From Chrysophaeum taylorii (lineage: Eukaryota; Sar; Pelagophyceae; Pelagomonadales; Pelagomonadaceae): 64,000 bases of DNA. Below are positions 40,585-52,068 of this stretch, piece after piece; position 1 is the stretch's first letter; each line of letters opens with the position of its first letter. The notes beneath the pieces are model-generated. The model was not told the DNA's origin. It worked only from the letters and a program-made list of their open reading frames with translations, and did not search any database. The stretch covers positions 186,001-250,000 of the forward strand of contig JAQMWT010000529.1 of assembly GCA_029834535.1 (NCBI GenBank). Direction: 5' to 3'. Both the position numbers and the translations under genes were made by a program.

Positions 40585-41778
40585 ATGGAGTTGTCGGATA
40601 TGGCAACATCCTCAGAAAGGGGGTCGTCGATTCGGCGGCGGCAGCGCACGAAACGGCCCGTTGATTCGGCGTTCCGGCAGCAGAAGCTGTCTGCGTTCCA
40701 GCCGATCCTGACGCCGAGGGTGATCATCTTGACGTTAGGTGTGATCGGCTGCGCCTGCGTCTTGACGGGGTCGATGGTAGTCGTCTTGAGCCAGAAGGTC
40801 GTGCAGGCGAAAGTGCAGTACGACGGCGTCGACACGGCCTCGCGCTACGAGGCGTGCAAGGTGGATGGGTTTGACCAGTTCCGGCGGTGCGAGGTTCGGT
40901 TGAAAGTTCCGCGAAAGATGAGATCGCCGGTAGACGTTTACTACGAACTCTCCAACGTTCGCCAGAACCACCGACGGTACTCGACCTCGATAAACTTCTA
41001 CCAGCTGATGGGGGACCAAAAGGACCGGAACGAGCTGTCGAGCTGCGCGCCGCTCAAAGTCAACGAGAGCCGAACCTTGAACCCTTGCGGCCTGATCGCG
41101 AATTCCATGTTCTCGGACAAGTTCGACCTCACGTCCCACACCATGAAGGAGAGGGGTATCGCCTTGTGGAGCGACAAGAAGAAGCTCGACCAGCCCGACG
41201 ACTTTGACTACGCCGTGGTCGACGACGACGACGACGTTTCCGGCTGCGTATTCGAGCCCTGCGACGATGCCCTCTGTAGCAAGTACGGCCTCCCGGCCAC
41301 CTGCTTTGGCTACGAGTGCCAGGACTACGAGTTCGAAAACGGCAAATGCGACACCGGCGACGCCGCCTTATTTTACTATCCCGAACCTTACGACTACCAG
41401 TACCTCTGGCAAACCTACCCCTATCTCGTCTCCCCGCTGGTCGGCGTCAAGAACGAGCATTTCATCGTCTGGATGCGGACGGCGGCCCTCCCTCACTTTC
41501 GCAAAATTTACGGCCGCATCACCCACACTCTCCACGAGCATGAGGTCCTCACCTTCAACGTCACGGCCAACTTCTGGGCACGCAAATTCGACGGCCGCAA
41601 GTGGCTCGTCGTCTCAACCCAAGGCCCCATCGGCGGCAAGAACATCGTCCTCGGCGTTGGGTACCTCATCCTCGGCGCCGTCTGCCTAAGCCTTTCCCTC
41701 GCCTTCCTCGCGCTTCAACATACCCAACCGCGCCGCGTTGGCGACGTTTCTCAGGCGATCACCACCTTACGAGCCTAG
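40585..41778 (+). CDS. CDC50: CDC50/LEM3 family P4-ATPase beta subunit (397 aa)
   Basis: Two membrane spans (about residues 45-70 and 352-378) flank a large lumenal domain. Family hallmarks are clear: VYYELSNVRQNHRRYSTS, SCAPL, and NPCGLIANSMFSDKF. CDC50 proteins chaperone P4-type flippases from ER to Golgi and plasma membrane and are needed for phospholipid flipping. The paired cysteines of the ectodomain are present. Single exon; its TAG stop overlaps the stop of the converging COX7a-like gene in a CTAG. Confidence 0.93.
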   Translation: MELSDMATSSERGSSIRRRQRTKRPVDSAFRQQKLSAFQPILTPRVIILTLGVIGCACVLTGSMVVVLSQKVVQAKVQYDGVDTASRYEACKVDGFDQFRRCEVRLKVPRKMRSPVDVYYELSNVRQNHRRYSTSINFYQLMGDQKDRNELSSCAPLKVNESRTLNPCGLIANSMFSDKFDLTSHTMKERGIALWSDKKKLDQPDDFDYAVVDDDDDVSGCVFEPCDDALCSKYGLPATCFGYECQDYEFENGKCDTGDAALFYYPEPYDYQYLWQTYPYLVSPLVGVKNEHFIVWMRTAALPHFRKIYGRITHTLHEHEVLTFNVTANFWARKFDGRKWLVVSTQGPIGGKNIVLGVGYLILGAVCLSLSLAFLALQHTQPRRVGDVSQAITTLRA

Positions 41779-42026
41779 TCTAACTTACCGGTTCCCGTGG
41801 CCATGTGGTAGAGGCCCTTGAAGGTCATCAGGAGCGCACAGGTGCAGAGCCCGCCGGCAACCCAGGCGATGTATTCGTCAGACTTGCCGCCCTTGAGCCA
41901 CGTCGGGTTGTCCGCGCCGACGAGGTGGGGATTCGCCACGAACGGCTTGCGATACTCGGAAACTTTGTTCGGAAGGCTGTACACGGTACGGCGACCAAAG
42001 CTCGCAACGCGCGCGGCCATCATCAT
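41775..42026 (-). CDS. Small mitochondrial membrane protein, cytochrome c oxidase subunit 7a-like (83 aa)
   Basis: The start is taken at the first of three adjacent Met (MMMAARVASFGRRT), which gives a mitochondrial-targeting-like N terminus. The core NPTWLKGGKSDEYIAW followed by a single span (VAGGLCTCALLMTFKGLYHM) resembles the COX7a pattern (P.HLKGG..D..L then one span). COX7a is a peripheral small subunit of respiratory complex IV. The similarity is short, so the family call is moderate. Tail-to-tail with CDC50, sharing the CTAG at 41,775-41,778. Confidence 0.55.
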   Translation of the reverse strand: MMMAARVASFGRRTVYSLPNKVSEYRKPFVANPHLVGADNPTWLKGGKSDEYIAWVAGGLCTCALLMTFKGLYHMATGTGKLD

Positions 42027-42104
42027 CTTCACTCCTCTCTTTATACTATCCTTACCCTCGAACCTCGGATATATATATATGATGGCCATCATCTTTTGAA
42101 AATA

Positions 42105-45100
42105 ATGTCTTTACCACCGCCGCCGCCCGGACCCCCGCCTCCGGGACCGCCACCACGCGGATCGCTCCCAGGACCACCTCGCGGGCCACCGCCAGGTGGG
42201 ATCCCTCGAGGGCCACCGCCCTTGCCTGGTCCGCCACGTGGCCCACCGCCGCCGTCGTCGACGCCTGGTCCGCAGCCGCCGTTACCTGGACCACCACCTC
42301 GCGGACCACCGCCTCGTGGACCGCCGAGTTCGCCCTTGCCTGGTCCACCGCCGAGTTCGCCCTTGCCTGGACCACCTCGTGGACCACCGCCTCGTGGTCC
42401 ACCGCCGCCGTCGACGCCTGGTCCACCGCCGCCGTTACCTGGACCACCTCGTGGACCACCACCTCGTGGACCGCCTCCAAGCGCACTGCCTGGTCCGCAG
42501 CCGCCGTTACCTGGACCACCTCGCGGACCACCGCCTCGTGGACCGCCTCGTTCGCCCTTGCCTGGTCCACCGCCGAGTTCGCCCTTGCCTGGACCACCTC
42601 GTGGACCACCGCCTCGTGGTCCACCGCCACCGTCGGCGCCTGGTCCACCACCGCCGTTACCTGGACCACCTCGTGGACCACCGCCTCGTGGTCCACCGCC
42701 ACCGTCGGCGCCTGGTCCACCACCGCCGTTACCTGGACCACCTCGTGGACCACCACCTCGTGGACCGCCTCCAAGCGCACTGCCTGGTCCGCAGCCGCCG
42801 TTACCTGGACCACCTCGCGGACCACCGCCTCGTGGACCGCCGAGTTCGCCCTTGCCCGGTCCACCTCGCGGACCACCGCCGAGTTCGCCTTTGCCTGGAC
42901 AACCTCGTGGACCTCCGCCGAACGCGCCGCTGCCCGGACCTCCTCATCGCCCCCCCAGTCAAGCGCCGCTCCCTCCGAGTACTGGCCCGCCGCCAATATT
43001 ACCAGGGCCGACGCTCCCAGGATCGTCGGCTGAGAAGCCACCGCCTCCGTTTGGTACGTACTGGATGCTTCCGCGTGACTGACTGCGCTTTCAGGACCGC
43101 AACCATCTGGACCAGGACTGCCGCCGAGTGATGATGAGCCACCGCCCGGACCACCGCCGAGCGGTGAGTTCGAACGCGCGTCTCGTTGCGTTGATGAAGT
43201 GTTGCCGATCAGGTCCACCTCCTCGCGGGCCAGCAGCTGTTCCACGGGGCCTTGAATCTGCCGCAGCCATCGCGCCTCCCCCTGGACGGCCTCCGCCTGG
43301 ACCCGGATCGCCTGCTACCTTCGCGCCACCGCCTGGGCGCCCATTGCCCGTGCGAATGCCGAGCGCGAGACCACCGCCAGCGTCAGTACCACCGCCGGAT
43401 GTCGTGCGATCACAAGTCTCACCACCCGCTTCGAAACCTCCGGGACCGCTGCCGCCGCCGAGCGCGAGACCACCGCCGCCGTCAGTACCACCGCCTCCCG
43501 GTGCGAGTCCACCTCCTGCAGCCGTGCCACCACCTGGTGCGAGACCACCGCCAGCGTCAGTACCAGCCGTGCCACCACCCGGTTCAACACCACCATCACC
43601 GCCAAGCGCGAGACCACACCCTGCGTCTGTTCCACCGCCCGGTGGGAGACCACCGCCGACATCTGTTCCACCGACCGGTGCGACACCACCTCCTGGTGCG
43701 CGACCACCGCCCGCAGCAGTATCGCCTCCTGTGACACCGTCTGGTGCGAGACCACCGCCTGCAGCACCACCACCACCCGGTGCTCGACCGCCGCCAGCAA
43801 CAGTACCAGCCGTGGCACCGCCTCCCGGTGCGAGACCACCGCCTGCGGCTGTGGCACCGCCTCCCGGTGCGAGGCCACCGCCTGCGGCTGTGGCACCGCC
43901 TCCCGGTGCGAGGCCACCGCCTGCGGCTGTGGCACCGCCTCCCGGTGCGAGGCCACCGCCTGCGGCTGTGGCACCGCCTCCCGGTGCGAGGCCACCGCCT
44001 GCGGCACTACCACCACCCGGTGCGAAACCACCACCGCCTGCGGCACTACCACCACCCGGTGCGAAACCACCACCGCCAGCAGCACTACCACCACCCGGTG
44101 CGAAACCACCACCGCCTGCGGCAATACCACCACCCGGTGCGAAACCACCACCGCCAGCAGCACTACCACCACCCGGTGCGAAACCACCACCGCCTGCGGC
44201 ACTACCACCACCCGGTGCGAAACCACCACCGCCTGCGGCACTACCACCACCCGGTGCGAAACCACCACCGCCTGCGGCACTACCACCACCCGGTGCGAAA
44301 CCACCACCGCCAGCAGCACTACCACCACCCGGTGCGAAACCACCACCGCCTGAAGCGGTGCCGTTTTCTGGCACGAGAGCACCACCCGCTTCCGTGACTG
44401 GGGCGAGACCACCTCCTGATGCGCTGATACTGTCGCCTACTGGCGCGAGACCACCGCCGGCAGGCGTGGCATCGGGTGAAGCGCTGCTACCGGGTGGTGG
44501 ACCGCCGGTAGCACTTCCCGCGCCAGCAAGTGTGGTATCGCCGCCCGACGCGAGACGACCACCACCACGAACATCATCATCGTTAGTCGCCCCCCCGCCG
44601 GCGGCGAGACCGCCACCAGCAGGCGAGCCGCCGGCCGGAGTCGCGGCGCCGGCAGCGCCTCCGGCGGGCGTTCCACCAGCGGCGAGAGAAGAAAGGACCG
44701 CCGAAGCCGATGCTGAGAAGAGCCCGCCGCCCCCAAATAAACGGCCGGCGGCGAGCGTCGCGGACGCGGCTTCTCCCTCCTCGGGGACGCGACTGTGGCT
44801 ATCGGGACGCGGCGAGGTTCGCGGGCACGTCGAGGGGTGCACGTTCGCCGTGTGGTGCGGGACCAGATGGCGTCGCGAGGTGGACATGCGAAGCGCAAAA
44901 GTCGAGCGGAAGAAGAAGGGCCGGGCGTTCCGGGTCGTCGTCGGCGACGAACGGCTCGTTTTTGAGGCCGACGACGAGGCTTCGGCCGCGGCGTGGGCGG
45001 CCTCGCTGGCTTCGCACAAGACGATCGCGGTGACCTACGAGGGTTCGTCGGGGATCGTGCTGCGGGAGGTCGAGGGGCTCGGGCTCGTGGTCGCGGACGG

Positions 45101-46958
45101 CGGCGAAAATCATCATCAACTACGACCGGGGGCGTTTAGGCTGTCGAGCGCGGGGGGGGTGGCGTGCGAGACGCGCGAGGAGCTGGGGAGAGCGCTGGTC
45201 GGTTTGCCGTTGGAGTTGGTGTTCGGCAAGACCGCGAAATCCCCCGACCTTTTCAGCTACGAGTGCTTTTCGATCGACGCCTTGGCGGCGGCGGCGAATG
45301 ATTCGACCTCTGCGGCGGCGGCGGCGGCGGCGTCCGCGAAAGAAGCATCGCGCAAACAGCAGCAGCAGCCCAAGGTGAGTTTGCGGAAGATGATGGGGTA
45401 CTGCCGGTGGCTGAACGCGACGGGCGTCTGGGAACGTCGGATCGAAGTGAGAACTTTGTACGAGGAGCTGAAGAACGGGCTGCTCCTGTGCCGGCTGATG
45501 CAACACCTCGTGCCGGGGACGAGGTACGAGCGCGTGTATCGCAAGCCGCGGACGCGGGCGACGGCCATGTTTAACATCGAGCAGGCGCTCGGGGCAATCT
45601 GGCGTAACGGTCGCGTGAACAACTCCGTGATAGCGACGGCGTCCGACATCTACGAGTGTCGAGCCAAAGCCGTCAACAGGACGGTGGCGGAAATCTTCCA
45701 AGTCTACGTGATGCGGGACGTCAGGAAGCGGTCGGACCGCACGCTCCGTTGGTTCTTCGATCTCGCGGGCCGCGTCGACGCGAGCGACGGAATATGGGAC
45801 GCGTTTCAAGACGGGACGGCGATCGCGCGAATCGTGGATTACTTCACGGGCGAAAAGCCCTCTACCCTCCGCGCGCTCTTCGAGACGCTTCGACGCCTCG
45901 ACGTCCCGACCTTCTGGACGGCCGAGGACTGGGCAAATTTTCCCGACGACGATCTCGCCTTGGCGCAGCTCGACGCCGTCCGGGCGAGGTTCCGGGACGC
46001 GCCCGCCGCGCGAGCCCCGACCGTCGACGGCGAGGTCGCTTTCGAGGTCCTCCCCGACCCCCCCGACGACGCCTCGCTCCCCCGCGAAAAGAGCGACGAC
46101 GAGGACGACGACGACCTCGCGACAACGAAGAAGAAGAAGAAGAAGCCGGACGTCGCGCGGCAGCGCGGGGTGGCGCGTCGTCGCGTGGCTATCGCCGCGT
46201 GGCTCGAGCGGTCGAGGGCAGCCATATCAGAAGAGGAGAAGCGGCTCGCGCTGCGGTTCGAGTGTCTCGCCGTCGCCGATCCGTCGCGCGCCGGCGAAAA
46301 TTTGGCCGAGCTCAGACGACGCGAGGCAGAGCTGAGGAATGCGAAACGAACGCTAGAGACGCGAGCTCGGGCCGAGGAGGCGGCGCTTCGAGACGACTCG
46401 AGAGATCTCCCCGTCGTCGTGCCGCCCCTCCGCACGACGAGAACATCCAGGGTGCACACCCCCATTTCGGCGGAGTCTGTGTGTACGGTCCAAGACGACG
46501 ACGACCAAGACGACGACGTGGCCTGGGAGTACTTCCGCGCGCGTCTTCGGGCTCGCGACCGCGAGCGAGCTCCTCGCTTAGAACCCGAGAGGCGGGGGTG
46601 TTTTTTGAGGGACCCCCGGCCCCTGGACCTCCTCGACCGCAACTCCAAGCGACGATTTACCTTCGAGCTCGACGAGGCCGCCGCCGTCTCCGCCGACTAC
46701 CCCCCGACGGCCCTCGTCTACAAATGGACCTCGCCAGCGGACGAGAAAGGTGGATTTGTGTGCCTCGAGGACATATCGACAATCTCCAACCCCCAACCGA
46801 CCGTCCTCCAGATCGACCTCCGCCCCCGGAACCCCCGCGCGGTCAAAAACTCCAACGGCCTCCATTCCATCAAACTCCAGGCACCGTCCCCCGCGGACTG
46901 CGCGGCCTTGCGCGCCGCCTTGGCCAACATCATCTTAACTACTACTACTACTACGTAG
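42105..46958 (+). CDS. Polyproline-PH-CH-CH protein, actin-binding-like (1587 aa)
   Basis: Exons 42,105-43,053, 43,095-43,163 and 43,213-46,958. The introns (41 and 49 bp) have excellent sites: GTACGT...CTTTCAG and GTGAGT...GATCAG. Residues 1 to about 750 are tandem proline repeats (GPPRGPPPRGPPP, later PPPGAKPPPPAAL and PPPGARPPPAAVA). A PH domain follows at about 864-945 (RLWLSGRGEV ... AAAWAASLAS), then two calponin-homology domains at about 1060-1290 (LRKMMGYCRWLN, LYEELKNGLLLCRLMQHLVP, then RTLRWFFDLAGRV, FQDGTAIARIVDYF), a charged helix and a C-terminal PH-like fold. Tandem CH domains bind actin, and the polyproline could recruit profilin or SH3 partners. The 3' end overlaps the converging U-box gene by 24 bp. 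Confidence 0.85.
43054..43094 (+). other. Intron, 41 bp
   Basis: GTACGT donor, branch-like CTGAC, CTTTCAG acceptor. It removes an in-frame TGA and keeps the proline-rich frame. Confidence 0.85.
43164..43212 (+). other. Intron, 49 bp
   Basis: GTGAGT donor, GATCAG acceptor. The flanking exons read PPPSG then PPPRGP in phase. Confidence 0.85.
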
Positions 46959-49900
46959 AAGACGACGACGAGACCGTTCTTCGAGAATCGGGGCGACAAT
47001 CGGAATCCCGCCGGCTCTGGCGATCGCGACCTGGTTCTCGGGACTATTTTTGGCTAGATTCGCCAAGGCCCGCGCTGCCGCCTTTTGCTTCGAAGAAGAA
47101 GAAGAAGAAGAAGAAGAACTGCCGGTGGTTCTGATTTTGGCGAGCTCGACGAGCGCCGGAATAGCGCCGGCCCGCGCGATCGCATCCCGGGCCTCGGGGT
47201 GCCTGTTCGTCGCGAGGCTTCCGAGTGCTCTCGCCGCCCAAACCTTGGCTTCGTCATTTATTTCAGACTCGAGGATCGCGACGAGCGCCGGAATCGCGCC
47301 GGCGACCACTAATACTTTGTGATGCTTATTGGTGGCTAGAATCGAGAGGGCCCGCGAAGCGTGCTGTTTCGTCGCGCGCGTTCCGTTCGTCGCGAGACCG
47401 ACGAGCGACGTCGCGCAGCGCGCGACCTCGTCTTCGTCGTCGTTCACGCAGCTAACTAGATTCGCGAGGGCCCGCGCAGCAGAATGCTCTGCGCATTCGT
47501 CGTCGTCGTCGTCGGTATTCGTCCTTCCGTTCGTCAAAGCGACGAGCGCCGGAATACCATTCGCCCGCACTATCCTAACCCGAACATCGTCGTCGACGAC
47601 CGAAAGGGTGGCCAAGGCTGCGGCGGCATGCGCTTTCGTCGTCGCGACGTTTCCTTTCATCGCCAGACCGACGAGGGCCGGGATACCCCCCGCGCGCGCG
47701 ATCGCCGCGCTATTCTCGGGCGCGAGGTTCCGAAGCGTGCGGGCCACCTGCTCTTTCGCCCTTCCTCTGTTCGCGATCGCGACGAGAGGCGCGACGCCGC
47801 CCGCGCGCGCGACCGCGACGGCGTTCTTCGAGCTCAGGATCCGGAGGCAAGAGGCGGCCTTTTCCTTCATTTCTTCGGTCCCGTCGGTCGCCAGACCGAC
47901 GAGGGCCGGAATACCCCCGGCGCGCGCGATCTTCTCTACGTCTGCGCGTTCGACGACGACGAGATTCGCGATCGCCAACGCTCCGCACAACTTCCTGCCG
48001 CCGGTGGCGAGCGCTGCGAGGGGCGGGACGCCGCCACCCCTCACGATCGCGATCGCGTTCTCGGCGTTATCAGCAGCCAGGCTCGCGAGCGCCCGCGCCG
48101 CGTGCTCTTTCGCCTCTTCGGTCGTCCCGTTCGCGCACGTTTCGATCAGCGGCTCGATCCCGCCGGCGACCTGGACGATGCTGCTGCTGTCCTTTCCCCT
48201 CTCTAGGAGACAGGCGAGTGCCCGCGCGGCCTCGGCTTCTCCGCGCTTCAAAAGCGCGACGAGAACCGGGATGCCTCCGGCGTTTGCGATCTGATTCTCG
48301 TCGTCGTGCCGCGCGAGGTTCGCGAGCGCTCGCGCCGACCATGCCTTCGCCCCGGCGCTCCCGGATGTGGCGAGACCGACGAGAGCCGCCACCACCACCA
48401 CCACCACCGTGTTGTCACTACTCCTGATTGTTGTAGTCAGGCGCGCGAGCGCGCGCGCGGCGTGCTCGCTCGCCTTGACGCTCCCGCTTCTGGCAACCTC
48501 CGCCAGCGGAGGAATACCCCCCGCCTCCGCAATCGTCGCGCGAGTGACGTCGTTCGCGGCGATGTTCGCGAGCGCCGCGCAAGCCATCTCCTTCGCCTCG
48601 TCGTTCCCGTCGTCGGCGGCGAGAGCGACTAAAGGCGGGATACCGCCGGCCCTCGCGATCGCGAGCTGGATGTCTGGATTCTTCACGGCGAGATTCGCCA
48701 GAGCGCGCGCGGCCTGCTTCTTCGCCTCCTCGCTGCTGCTTCCGTCGGCGGCGGCGGCGGCGGCGCTCGAGACGAGCACCGGGATCCCTCCGGCGCGCCA
48801 AATCGCGATCTTGTTGTCGCCGTTGTTCGACGCGAGATTCGCCAGCGCGCGCGCGGCCGTAGCCCCGTCCGTCGTCCCGCCGCAGTGCGCGACGAGCAGC
48901 GGAATGCCGCCGGCGCGTCCAATCGCTATTTTGTTGTTCGCGTTGTTCCAGGCCAGGGTCGCGAGCGCCCGCGCGGCCTGCTCCTTGACGAGCTTGCTAT
49001 TACGAATTTCCAGGAGCGAGACCAGCGACGGAATACCCCCGACCGCCGCGATCTCGACCTTTACGTCGGGGTTGTTCGTGGCGAGGTTCGCGAGAGCCGC
49101 GGCAGCCTCCTCCTTCGCTTCGTCGTTTCCGTTCATCGCGATGTTGATGAGCGCCGGGATGCCCTGGGAAAAACCCGCAATCGAGATCTCGGCATTCGCG
49201 GCATTCGCGGCGGCGAGGTTCCCCAACGCGCGAGCCGACCACACCTTTGCCTCGTCGGTCCCCGCGTTGGCCAGCGCGATCAGCACCGGGATACCCCAAG
49301 CGCGTCCGATCGCGACGCAGTTCTCGGGGTTGTTCGAGGCGAGTTCCGCGAGCGCCCGTGCGGCCAACACCCGCCCTTCCTCAGTTCCCGCGTTGTTCGC
49401 GAGACCAACGAGCGGAGGGATACCCTCGGCCCGCGCGATCGCCGCGCGGTTCGAGGGGTGTTCTTTGGCAAGAACGGAGAGTGCCCAAGCAGCCTTCTCC
49501 CGCTCTTCATCGCTCAGGCACAGCATGCGAACCAGCGGATCAATAATCATAGCGTTGCCGCCGACGACGACGAAATCACTTGGATTATCGCCGTCCTCGC
49601 TCTCGCGGTCGTTCCCGCCGCCGCGACCAACAACGACCTGAGGAAATGAAGGATGACCTCAGGACTGCGCGCGAATGACAAAAATTTTTTTTGTAGCCAC
49701 TCACGCTAGCAGCGAGAGCGCACGCCGCGCGCACTCGAGTCTCGGGATCATCATCAGCAAGCTGCCTGGCGACGTCGACGACGTCGAGAGTGCGTCGAAG
49801 ACCTCGTCGTCGTTGGCGGCTCGCCCGCCGCTCGTCGACCTTCGCCCCAGCGCTGGTGAGAGGCCGGATACCTCCGGCGCGCGCGATTGCAACCTGGGTG

Positions 49901-51936
49901 TCGGAGCTGTTCAACGCGAGGTTGGATAGCGCCCACGCCGCCCACACTTTCGCCTCGTAGCTCTCGCCAACGTTGGCGAGAGCGACGAGCGGCGCAATAC
50001 CCCCGGCCCTCTCGATTGCCACCTTCTTGTTGTTGTTTTTGTTTTCCCGGTCGTCGTTCCAAGCTAGACGTCCAAGCGATCGCGCGGCCTGCTCTTTCGC
50101 CTTGAGGGTCCCACCCTTGACGAGCGCAACCAGCGCTGGGATACCACCGGCGAGAGCGATCGCGGCGCGACCGTCAACATTCGCGGCCACGTTCGCGAGC
50201 GCCAACGATGCTATCTCCTTGGCCTCGTCGTTCCCATCAGCGACGAGAGCGACTAGCGGCGCAACACCACCACCCCGCACGATCGCGAGCTGGAGGTGCG
50301 CAGGTGCGTTGCCAGCGAGATTCGCGAGCGCGCGCGCGGCCTGCTCTTTAGAATCGTCGTCGCCCGCGAGCGCGACGATTAGTGCCGGTACACCCCCTGC
50401 GCGCCAAATCGCGATTTTGTTGTTGGTGTTGTTCGAGGCGAGATTTGCGAGCGCCCGCGCGGCCACCGCGCCGTCCGTCCCAGCGCACTGCGCGACGAGC
50501 GGCGGAATACCACCCGCTCGTTCGATCGCTATTTTGTTGTCGGGGTTGTTCGACGCGAGGGTCGCGAGTGCCAACGCGGCCTGTTTTTTCGCGTCGTCGC
50601 TCCCGTCGCTGAGGAGCGCGACGAGCGGTGGAATTCCATCGGCGCGCGCGATCGCCACTTTGTTGTCGTCACACTTTTTGGCCAGGATTGAGAGTGCCGC
50701 GGCTGCTTTTTCGCGTTCCGAGTCGGCGAGACGCGGCGTGCACACCAGCTGATCGATCGCGCGAACAATATAATCGCGCTGCTGCGTGGTGTTCTGGTGG
50801 TCGCACAAGACCTACGAGGAGCAGGGTCATCGCCTGATGATGTGTGACGACGACGCGTTGCCACGCACGGCTAGGGCGCTCGCCGCGCGCGCTCGCGCCG
50901 CCGCGTCGTTTTTCGCGTCGTCGTCGACGAGCTGCCTGGCAACGTCGGCGGCGGCGGCATCGAGGGAGTGAGGCGGGGTTTCCTGAGGTGGCCGAGACGA
51001 TGATGTTGATTCTGACGGCTGGGTTGGTGGAGAGGTGGACCGTGGCGTGCCCTTCTCCCGCGCGACGCGCCAGTGCTCGATAGCGGCCTCGAGGCTGCCG
51101 TTAGGTCCATATCGGAGAGGCTGAGGATAGTCGACACCAGTAAGCGGGTCGCGGCACGGATGGAGGCGCAGGTGTCTTTCGAGGGGCACGCGCTCATAGG
51201 AGCGGCCCGCGTCGGTCAGCAAGAGGACGGGATCAGTCATCACCTCTCGAGAAATCGGGCAGACGAGGTGCTCGGGCGGCGCTGAATTGCCGGAGATCGA
51301 GAGGCCACAGACGATTTCCAGAAGAGTTGCGTGTTCCGCCGCCGCCGCAAAGTCGCTGTCGGCGAGGAGAAGTTCGTGGTCGCGCTGGAGGTCCAGGAGC
51401 TGGCGCCGGGCGTCGTCTTCGCTTCGGGCGAGATCGCGCGCGAGGAGCTCGGCGACCAAGGCGTCGGCCGTCGGCCTGTTGAGGAGTGCGGCGCCGATGT
51501 CGTTGGCCACTTTGTCGTCGCTCAGCTCTTCTGGGAGGCGGGCGAGCGTGGCGAGGGCTTCGTCCCGAGCGTCGCGCACCTCGCGCCGGAGCCATTCTCG
51601 ATTTCGAAAGACCGTCGCGTTCCTCTCGAGGAGTGCGACGAGCGCATCGTGGATCCGCGAGGTCGCGGCGCTTAGCTTGGCGAGGTACGTTTTGGAGAAG
51701 ATTGTGGCACGGGTCTTTTTTGTCGCACAGACCCCGAAGACTGCACTGATCTCCGCGAGCGCTTCCTGAAGAAGAAGAAGAAGAGAAGAACCCGCACATT
51801 CGACGTCGATCGACTTGAAGATGTCGCCGACGGTCTCGGCGAGGTTCCGCGCCAGCTTGCACTCCTTCTTGAGCGCGTCGACCGCAAGGTATTCGTGCTG
51901 GATAGCGGCCACCGCCCGCTGCACGTCCTGCATCAA
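46935..51936 (-). CDS. U-box/armadillo-repeat protein, putative E3 ubiquitin ligase (1625 aa)
   Basis: Exons (minus order) 51,936-50,869, 50,811-49,705 and 49,637-46,935. Residues 1-215 are helical. A U-box lies at about 220-290 (PPEHLVCPISREVMTDPVLL, then YERVPLERHL and DPLTG), the E2-binding fold of plant PUB-type ligases. Then come about 8 ARM repeats (exon 2) and about 20 more (exon 3), each like NKIAIGRAGGIPLLVA ... ARALANLA. The separate ORFs have no ATG at their natural starts, and the splice sites (GTGCGT...CTCGTAG, 57 bp; GTGAGT...TTTCCTCAG, 67 bp) join them in phase 0, so one protein is far likelier than three. Just before each intron a similar segment occurs (DVARQL.DDD ... RARAASALA), marking an internal duplication. 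The substrate is unknown. Confidence 0.85.
49638..49704 (-). other. Intron, 67 bp
   Basis: GTGAGT donor and pyrimidine-rich TTTCCTCAG acceptor, phase 0. It contains an A8/T8-type run that would otherwise be coding. Confidence 0.8.
50812..50868 (-). other. Intron, 57 bp
   Basis: GTGCGT donor, CTCGTAG acceptor, phase 0. It removes a TGA that would end the U-box ORF. Confidence 0.8.
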
Positions 51937-52068
51937 CGACGACGCCCAGAATGCCCAGAATTGTTGTGGATTTTTTTCTCCCTCGGCTAGGGTAAAATCC
52001 CAAACGTATATGTAATGTTTTCCGGTATATATAACGCATAGGGTTGTGTGTAGTAGTATAGCGTTAGG

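Larger units (their letters stand above)
42120..44370. repeat. Coding minisatellites of proline codons
   Basis: Tandem units of 18-66 bp: CCTGGACCACCTCGTGGACC types to about 42,930, then CCACCACCCGGTGCGAAACC types from about 43,470 to 44,350. Blocks of several hundred bp are near-identical (for example 42,610-42,740), so the copy number is probably polymorphic. Confidence 0.9.

Noticed and set aside
42052-43245. 397-codon minus-strand Val/Ala/His-rich ORF
   Set aside because: Antisense of the first proline-repeat exon; composition follows the minisatellite.
43091-45019. 642-codon Gly/Ala-rich minus-strand ORF
   Set aside because: Mirror of the proline-codon repeat of the polyproline gene (CCN on one strand is GGN on the other). 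No domain.
47329-49641. Long plus-strand ORFs through the ARM-repeat region
   Set aside because: Repetitive RPTRAGIPPARAI-like strings are the antisense of ARM repeats in a GC-rich gene.
49585-50808. A separate ARM-repeat gene, and another at 46,935-49,550
   Set aside because: The first lacks an ATG and the second starts mid-exon. Good splice sites join both to the U-box exon in phase.
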